The notes under the pieces were generated by a model. The model did no database searches and was not told the DNA's origin. It was given only the letters and a program-made list of their open reading frames with translations. From Sipunculus nudus (lineage: Eukaryota; Annelida; Sipuncula; Golfingiida; Sipunculidae), in assembly GCA_026874595.1 (NCBI GenBank), contig CM049315.1, positions 62,123,389 through 62,187,388 on the forward strand: 64,000 nt of DNA, in the 5' to 3' direction. Made by a program: the position numbers and the translations under genes. Of this stretch, positions 60,627-64,000 are shown one piece after another. The stretch's first letter is position 1; the number at the start of each line of letters is the position of its first letter.

Positions 60627-61147
60627 AGAGCGACGTGCTGAACATCTCGGACGATGACTGGTTGAATATTTTTCGTTGCCCTTATACATGCACCAAACAA
60701 GTGATTATACAAGATTTTCAATACAGATTCATGCACATAATTGTGTCACACGATAAATGGCTGTACCATATGAAAATTACAGATTTCCCTCTCTGCAAAA
60801 ATTGTAAAGCCGAAGAGGAGACATTAACACACAAGTACTGTATTTGTGTGGATGTTAAAAATTTCTGGCAAAAGTTTATTAACTGGTGGAATAACATTTT
60901 CTGTTCACATGAACAGCTTGATACGCTTGACATATTATTCGGACGATACAATGATAATAAAAAAAAAACATTTTAATTACTGTCTATTATTGAAAGATAA
61001 TTCATCAATATAAACAGATATAAGGAAAAACCTATTTCACTAACGGTTTTCAAGCCCTTTTTAAAAATCCACATTAATGTCGAATATCATCTCATTCTGA
61101 AAGACCAGGAACTGGATGCCTGGAAGAAAACATTATCTACTCTTTAA
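60627..61147 (+). pseudogene. LINE copy 2 ORF2, C-terminal piece
   Basis: The frame gives SDVLNISDDDWLNIFRCPYT, then QDFQYRFMHIIV, PLCKNCKAEEETLTHKYCIC and FWQKFINWW: a C-x2-C...H-x3-C zinc knuckle followed by FW, as in L1-type ORF2 tails. After a shift at an A run near 60960 it continues through KPISLTVFKPFLKIHI, EYHLILKDQELDAWKKTL, and stops at about 61145. This is the missing tail of the ORF interrupted at 43432. Confidence 0.85.
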
Positions 61148-62139
61148 ATAGGTATACTCATCGTACGTGCATCGATTCAGAACATGCATATTTATAAGTA
61201 TGTCAATCAATATGTTCATATATTTGAATTTGTATACTTCTTTAAAGGAGTTTATTTTACTCAAGAATTTATTTTCATACTGACTGTTTGTACTTTGCTT
61301 GTTTATGATCATATTTATATAATTGGTATGTATAAAAAAATTCCGCCACCTGACGGGAATTATTCTACCGATCAAGACAAGAATGGGCTGTGAGCTTCAA
61401 ATAATATTTAAGATGAATATTTAAATGAATATCCTGAACAATTACAAAGAAAACTGCCATGTTATGTTAAAGCCATTATGTGTATGAGGCGAAAAAAAAA
61501 AATCAAACCACAAAAAAATATAACCTGGTTTAGTACCCTTAATATTGTCTATGTACATTACTTATTTGTACGAATATGTATACATATGTCACTCATTGTA
61601 TAAGTATGTTATAGTGTAAATATCCGTGTTTCAAAATTTGGTTGTATTATTAATGTTTCAATAATTGACAAATTGGATGTCGATGATGATAATTATAAAA
61701 AAAAAATTGTGAATAACATTTCTTAGATATCAATAAAAAAATGCAAGGTCAAAGCCAGGTTAACCGTACACTTGTTATGCGCTGTTTAAGAGTAAAACAA
61801 TGTAGTTTGTGTACAAGTACTGCCAGTCCTCAAACAATCTTCCTTTATCGCTATAGGACAACACTGATTCATGAAACAGACTGAAAAGTCCCAATTATAC
61901 TGATTTGAACCGCACGAGGATAAAGTTTACGCCAGGATTTCCACCCTTAGTGGGCGAAGTATAAGGTATCTATGATCAACTGAACTTTCTAGTAAAATTA
62001 CAGTCGGAACATAGAAAAATTTGATGTTAAGCGTCGTATCAAGGCCGTATGACATTATATTACGGCAAATCAATGTATTCTTTGTGAAAACCGTGTCAGT
62101 AGAAATGGCAACCCGGTGAAATTCCTTCGAACTATACCA

Positions 62140-62194
<55 letters not shown>

Positions 62195-62640
62195 TCGGGA
62201 AATACATCCATCAGAGGCCTAACCGGCAACAGTCGGCTGCGGTGTTCCGAATGTTGTTTTTAGTTATAACTAGTGCTGCTATCTATACCTGCAATAATGT
62301 AAATGATTTTCATTTACTATGGTTTGACCCGCTTGCGTGGTTTCAATGCATCAAGGTGCTAGATCAAACGCCTTGAAAGTTAACCGGAAGGTAACTTTAC
62401 ACTTTATACTAATCACAGTGCGAATATCACAGCCGTTCATGGCACAGAAAGCTTTCACGTAGCTTAGTTTGAAGTTTGTTAAACCTGTCTGGGTATTGTG
62501 ATCACAGCGCCAAACTGATGAACAGGAATGCTTAACATGTTTACCCAATGAAAACTATGAGTAAGTTTACCAACCGGGAAAGATAAGAAAACAGAGACCT
62601 GATCAGTTCAATTAACAGGTGATCGGAAGAATGCCGTAAC
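61148..62640. other. LINE 3' region and flanking AT-rich sequence, no gene
   Basis: This includes A runs near 61494 and 61700 that could be LINE tails and an (AT)n tract at 62145-62193. No exon, RNA gene or transposase is recognised. Confidence 0.45.
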
Positions 62641-62689
62641 GTCTCAGTGGTTCAGTCCGCTAACAATTTGCTTGACGAAATCTTCAATG

Positions 62690-63140
62690 GTCAATTCCGT
62701 ATATATTTGTGTGTTTCTTGCCGGAATAAATCAAGTATGTTAGTCAGTTCTGTATATTTGTTTGTTGCGTGTCGGAAATCTTCAATTGCAAGTAGGCCTA
62801 TGTTGGTCGGCTTCGTATGTATGTTGCTTGTTTGAATCCAAGATTCTGTGTAGCATGTTGGTTTGTTCTAAGTTCCTTATGTCTGTTGCTTGTTGGAATC
62901 AAATATTTCGTGAAGCATGTTGGTCAGTTCCGTATGTCTTTTGGTAGTTGGAATCAAATATTTTGTGGACCATGTTGGTGAATTCCGTATGTCTGTTGCT
63001 TGTTTGAATCAAAGATTTTGTGAAGCATGTTGGTCAGTTCCGTAAGTCTGTTGCTTGCTTGAATCAACGATTTTGTGAAGCATGTTGGTCAGTTCCGTAT
63101 GTCTGTTGCTTGTTGGAATCGAATATTTCGTCAATTTTTT
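62690..63140 (-). repeat. ~55-bp tandem array related to 1380-1625
   Basis: Units with CATGTTGGTCAGTTCCGTATG, CTGTTGCTTG and GAATCAA(A)ATTTTGTGAAG recur at 62854, 62916, 62971, 63026 and 63081 (spacing mostly 55 bp). The complement resembles the 64-bp units at 1380-1625 (GACTGACCAAC..., CAAGCAACAAACAGACA), so the two arrays are the same family in opposite orientation. Confidence 0.75.
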
Positions 63141-64000
63141 ATCAGGTCTATATGATAATTGCTTCTCGGAATTAAAGATTTCGCAAGCTTATGGGTCAAT
63201 TCCGTCTGTATGTTTGCCTGTTGGTGTGTTTGTCTGCTAGTCCTCGCTCTACAGGCAAAAATCGTTGAGCAATCGCTCATAAAAGTTATACATTTGATAG
63301 AAAACCAACAGTCCGAGAAGTTTTTGTTAAAGGTTTAGGTCAAGGTATAAAACCCCTTAATGTCATGTCTTCCTCATAACTTCGTGACAAATGGTCGTAT
63401 CCACATAAAATGTAACTAATTTAAGTCGCCCATTACATGCTATGATCGTCTGTCATTGTAGTTCTGTCAGTCTGTCTGTATGACCGTCTGTTTTTCTGTT
63501 GTCAGTTTCGTCTGCCTGCTTGTTCTTTTGTCTGACATATGACATTCTACAAGTTATATTTTTGTTTGTTTGTCTGTCTGTCTGTCTGTTTCATTTCCCG
63601 ACAAATGCTCATTCTATGGTCAGCTTGTTTGTCTGTCTGTCTGTCCTTGTCCTGCAGGCTCCAATTTATTTACGCAATGACTCTTAAAGGTAGGTATACA
63701 GTTGATAGAAAACCAAAAGTCCTAGAAGCATTTTCTTTTTGTTCGAAATAAATCAAAGGACAAGGTCATCGACAAACTTGACAACTTGGTCATCCAAGAG
63801 GTTCTGTTTACACAAACTCGGCTCATTTGATTCCTCTATGCATTCCCTATTACATGCTCTGGTCACCTGTCATCCAGTCTGTTCCTGCTTGTCATTTCTC
63901 TGACGTATTGCGTTCTGCAGGCCACAAGTTTTAAGCAATTGCTCTGAAAGCTAATTAGAATTGGAAACCAAAAGTCCTAGACGTCTATTGTTCTAGCCCT
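63141..64000 (-). repeat. GTCTGTCTG-rich repeat copies, truncated at the window end
   Basis: Three copies of a block with (TC)TGCAGGC, CAATTGCTC or variant, and TTGATAGAAAACCAAAAGTCC occur near 63252, 63655 and 63918, each preceded by (GTCT)n-rich sequence. They are likely parts of the same dispersed family as the adjacent ~55-bp array. Short ORFs here follow the TGTCTG repeats and are not genes. Confidence 0.6.

Larger units (their letters stand above)
39265..61147 (+). mobile_element. L1-like LINE copy 2, split by two later insertions
   Basis: The pieces are 39265-42365, 43406-43432 and 60627-61147. Across the first break the frame continues from WLILLKH to EYPSAVQKW; across the second from QKW to SDVLNISDDDWLNIF. 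Both joins restore the expected linker between the thumb region and the C-terminal zinc-knuckle domain of L1-type ORF2. The insertions are the ACCAATT-motif element and the 17-kb element. The 3' UTR and A-tail after 61147 are not clearly delimited (candidates are the A runs near 61494 and 61700). Confidence 0.82.

Overview
This is a stretch of animal nuclear genome. The likeliest source is a mollusc, probably a bivalve. That is an inference from the kinds of repeats (CAGCTGAG-ended repeat families, GGTCACTGTGACC palindromes, GGTGGCGCCACC arrays, Helitron-like elements with tandem-repeat cores), the L1-like LINEs and a NIDO-domain gene; no species can be named. The DNA is AT-rich by eye and consists almost entirely of nested mobile elements. 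There is no intact multi-domain gene.

Host gene. Two minus-strand exons are supported, at 36680-36804 and 4193-4516. Both have consensus splice sites. The first ends in phase 0, the second starts in phase 0, and together they read through the first half of a NIDO (nidogen-like) extracellular domain. If they are adjacent exons, 4517-36679 is a single 32-kb intron.

Inside that intron, in order: a full-length L1-like LINE (6890-12381) with a perfect 14-bp target-site duplication, ORF1 open and ORF2 broken; an element with CGACAATTTGTG-motif inverted repeats (13328-15010); a copy of a ~1.25-kb repeat, here called R1; a degraded LINE endonuclease on the minus strand; a Helitron-like element (18101-19436); a 6.7-kb element with GATAATGTAATA-motif inverted repeats (19987-26695) that holds a second R1 copy, itself split by a TA-flanked 3.9-kb element; a second Helitron-like element (28053-29660); and a ~335-bp tandem array. 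The minisatellite at 2668-3802 lies outside this intron, on the downstream side of the NIDO exon.

Right half. A second L1-like LINE ORF2 (39265-61147) is cut twice. A 1.04-kb ACCAATT-motif element (42366-43401, CATG duplication) and a ~17.2-kb element with >300-bp inverted repeats (43433-60626) interrupt it, and the LINE reading frame resumes across both breaks. The 17-kb element carries a fossil gene (45661-58114): two N-terminal Cys/His modules, a long conserved middle, a FEN1/PIN-like nuclease core and a C-terminal CXC cysteine cluster. That gene is in turn split by an 8.77-kb element (45963-54731) whose inverted repeats are ~1.4-kb arrays of the 14-mer CACTATTGTAATAA. A third Helitron-like copy (51808-53282) sits inside one of those arrays, and a further inverted-repeat element (58466-60247) lies downstream of the gene. 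The deepest order of events is: LINE, then 17-kb element, then 8.8-kb element, then Helitron-like element.

Two things merit attention. One is the 17-kb inverted-repeat element with its nuclease/CXC gene, a candidate for an undescribed class of large mobile element. The other is that at least five sequence-unrelated elements here share one design: long inverted repeats built from dense copies of a short, often palindromic motif.
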